Assembly (NCBI GenBank): GCA_902615995.1
Contig: CACMRF010000001.1
Coordinates: 119,008-183,007, forward strand
Source: an uncultured SAR116 cluster alpha proteobacterium
Lineage (GTDB): Bacteria > Pseudomonadota > Alphaproteobacteria > Puniceispirillales > Marisalimonadaceae
Direction of reading: 5' to 3'
Length of the DNA: 64,000 bases
The notes beneath the pieces were generated by a model. The model made no database searches. It was given only the letters and a program-made list of their open reading frames with translations, and was not told the DNA's origin. Numbering within the stretch: the stretch's first letter is position 1; each line of letters starts with the position of its first letter. Made by a program: the position numbers and the translations under genes. Of the stretch, positions 62,388 to 64,000 are shown one piece after another.

Positions 62388-63505
62388 TGACAATTTTAAC
62401 AACACATGTTGGGTCATTGCCAAGAAGCAAAAAATTGTCTGACCTTCTTTTTAAAAAAGAAAATAATGAATTTTATGATAAAGATTTATTTAATAAAGTT
62501 GTAAAGGAAGCAGTTTTTGACATTGTAAAAAAACAAAAAGAAGTTGGAATTGATATTATATCTGATGGGGAGATGTCAAAAATATCTTATGCAACTTATG
62601 TAAAAGATAGATACAATGGATTTTCAGGTGATAGTCCTAGAAATGCACCTTCAGATCTCAAAAGATTTCCAGGCTATTTAAAGAAATTAGCTGATAGTGG
62701 TGGAACACCAACTTATTCAAGACCTTGTTGTGTCTCTAAGATTTCTTCTAAAGGTGACAGTGAACTAGTTGCTGACATTAAAAATTTGAAGGACGCTATG
62801 AAAAAAAATAAGTTATCTAAAGGATTTATGAATTCAGCTTCACCAGGCGTTATATCATTATTTCTTGCTAATTCTTTTTATAAAACAAGAACAGAATATC
62901 TTGTAGCTATATCTGAAGCTATGGAAAAAGAATTTAATCTCATTGCGAACTCAGGATTAAACTTACAATTAGATTGCCCAGACTTAGCTTTGTCAAGACA
63001 CATGATTTTTTCAAAATTGAGTGATAAAGAATTTATAAAAATTGCAAATGAAAATATGGAAATTTTAAACCACTGTCTTCGTAAAATTGATCCAAGTATG
63101 TTAAGAATTCATGTTTGTTGGGGAAATTATGAAGGTCCTCATATTGATGATATTTCAATTAGTGAGATTTTCGAAATTATAATGTCATTTAGAGGCAATT
63201 ATATTTTATTTGAATCCTCTAATCCAAGACATGCTCATGAATGGAAAATATTTGATGATTTAAAAACTAAGATACCTGAAACAAAAATTTTAATACCAGG
63301 GGTAATAGATTCTACAAGTAATTTTGTTGAGCACCCAGACTTAATTTGCCAAAGACTAATGAAATTTATCAATATTGTTGGTAAAGACAGAGTTATAGCT
63401 GGATCAGACTGTGGTTTTGGCACTTTTGCAGGTTTTGGCAATGTTGACGAAGATATCGTCTATGAAAAATTAAAATCAATGACAACAGCGGCACAAAGGA
63501 TTTAA
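62387..63505 (+). CDS. Cobalamin-independent methionine synthase C-terminal (MetE-core) family protein
   Basis: TTHVGSLPRSKKL, DIISDGEMSKISYATYV, RIHVCWGNYEGPH, GSDCGFGTFAGFG. Confidence 0.88.
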   Translation: MTILTTHVGSLPRSKKLSDLLFKKENNEFYDKDLFNKVVKEAVFDIVKKQKEVGIDIISDGEMSKISYATYVKDRYNGFSGDSPRNAPSDLKRFPGYLKKLADSGGTPTYSRPCCVSKISSKGDSELVADIKNLKDAMKKNKLSKGFMNSASPGVISLFLANSFYKTRTEYLVAISEAMEKEFNLIANSGLNLQLDCPDLALSRHMIFSKLSDKEFIKIANENMEILNHCLRKIDPSMLRIHVCWGNYEGPHIDDISISEIFEIIMSFRGNYILFESSNPRHAHEWKIFDDLKTKIPETKILIPGVIDSTSNFVEHPDLICQRLMKFINIVGKDRVIAGSDCGFGTFAGFGNVDEDIVYEKLKSMTTAAQRI

Positions 63506-63512
63506 TGTCAGC

Positions 63513-64000
63513 TTAATCTTTTTTAAAATTTAAATTTATCCAAATTACTAACATTATGAAATATGCGTTTAAAATATACCAAATAACTTCAAAAATTGAT
63601 TTAAATTTATCTAAAAAATTTATACTTAAGGAATTTAAAAGTAAAGTAAGTGAGACAAAGATCAAACCAATAGCAATGATAGAATTTTTTCTTTTATGAT
63701 TTTTATATCTCATAGGATGAATTACTTTAATAGGAATTATCTTTAATGATATTAAAACTACAAGTATGATTAAATTATTCCAAACGTTTAAATCTAAAAT
63801 CGATAAATAAATAATAATAACATTCCAAATAGAAGGAAATCCTATATACAAATAATTTTGCGTCATTATTTTTAAATAAGAAAAAGAAAATAAAGAAATA
63901 CTTAATATTATTATCGGCAAAACAATTATAAATTGTTCAGGCACATAATTGAATTTGTAAATAATTATACACGGTATGAATACGTAGTTTATATAATCGA
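63513..64000 (-). CDS. pcs: Phosphatidylcholine synthase-like CDP-alcohol phosphatidyltransferase, C-terminal part, truncated by window end
   Basis: Reading frame stays open to the edge: DYINYVFIPCIIIYKFNYVPEQFIIVLP...NYLYIGFPSIWNVIIIYL...KVIHPMRYKN, matching the Pcs C-terminal pattern; ORF-track GTG start at 63944 is internal. Confidence 0.75.
   Translation of the reverse strand, partial: DYINYVFIPCIIIYKFNYVPEQFIIVLPIIILSISLFSFSYLKIMTQNYLYIGFPSIWNVIIIYLSILDLNVWNNLIILVVLISLKIIPIKVIHPMRYKNHKRKNSIIAIGLIFVSLTLLLNSLSINFLDKFKSIFEVIWYILNAYFIMLVIWINLNFKKD

Noticed and set aside
1-64000. CRISPR arrays, transposases, prophage genes, integrases
   Set aside because: No spaced direct repeats, IS-type proteins or phage structural genes were seen.

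Overview
This window is a gene-dense, strongly AT-rich chromosomal segment. Protein content looks alphaproteobacterial: the two-domain dCTP deaminase, IalB-like protein, Pcs-type phosphatidylcholine synthase and ATP-dependent PckA. The style resembles a streamlined marine lineage (SAR11/AEGEAN-169-like), but that is inference and was not tested. No rRNA, tRNA, CRISPR, prophage or transposase was recognised. Main blocks: (1) truncated RND efflux pump plus adaptor; (2) pckA and housekeeping genes (rlmN, argG); (3) a complete propionyl-CoA to succinyl-CoA module (prpE, methylmalonyl-CoA mutase, pccA, pccB, with a divergent methylmalonyl-CoA epimerase); (4) folE, trkH, hslO, argF, argD, dcd, recX, acs; (5) a CoA-transferase pair and small transporters; (6) a peptide-type ABC importer without ATPases, next to N-formylglutamate amidohydrolase, aspartoacylase-like and M20 hydrolases; (7) a small-ORF region containing a frameshifted DUF2905-like gene; (8) a carbohydrate-type ABC importer cluster with an apparently nucleophile-less HAD protein, a triple SnoaL-like protein split at a C8 homopolymer, a bicupin and a MetE-core protein; (9) a phosphatidylcholine synthase running off the right edge. 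The observations most worth checking are the C8 frameshift, the active-site-less HAD protein, two genes that appear to need AUU/AUA-type start codons (pccB, mobA-like), the DUF2905 frameshift, and perfect hairpins between binding-protein and permease genes in both importers.
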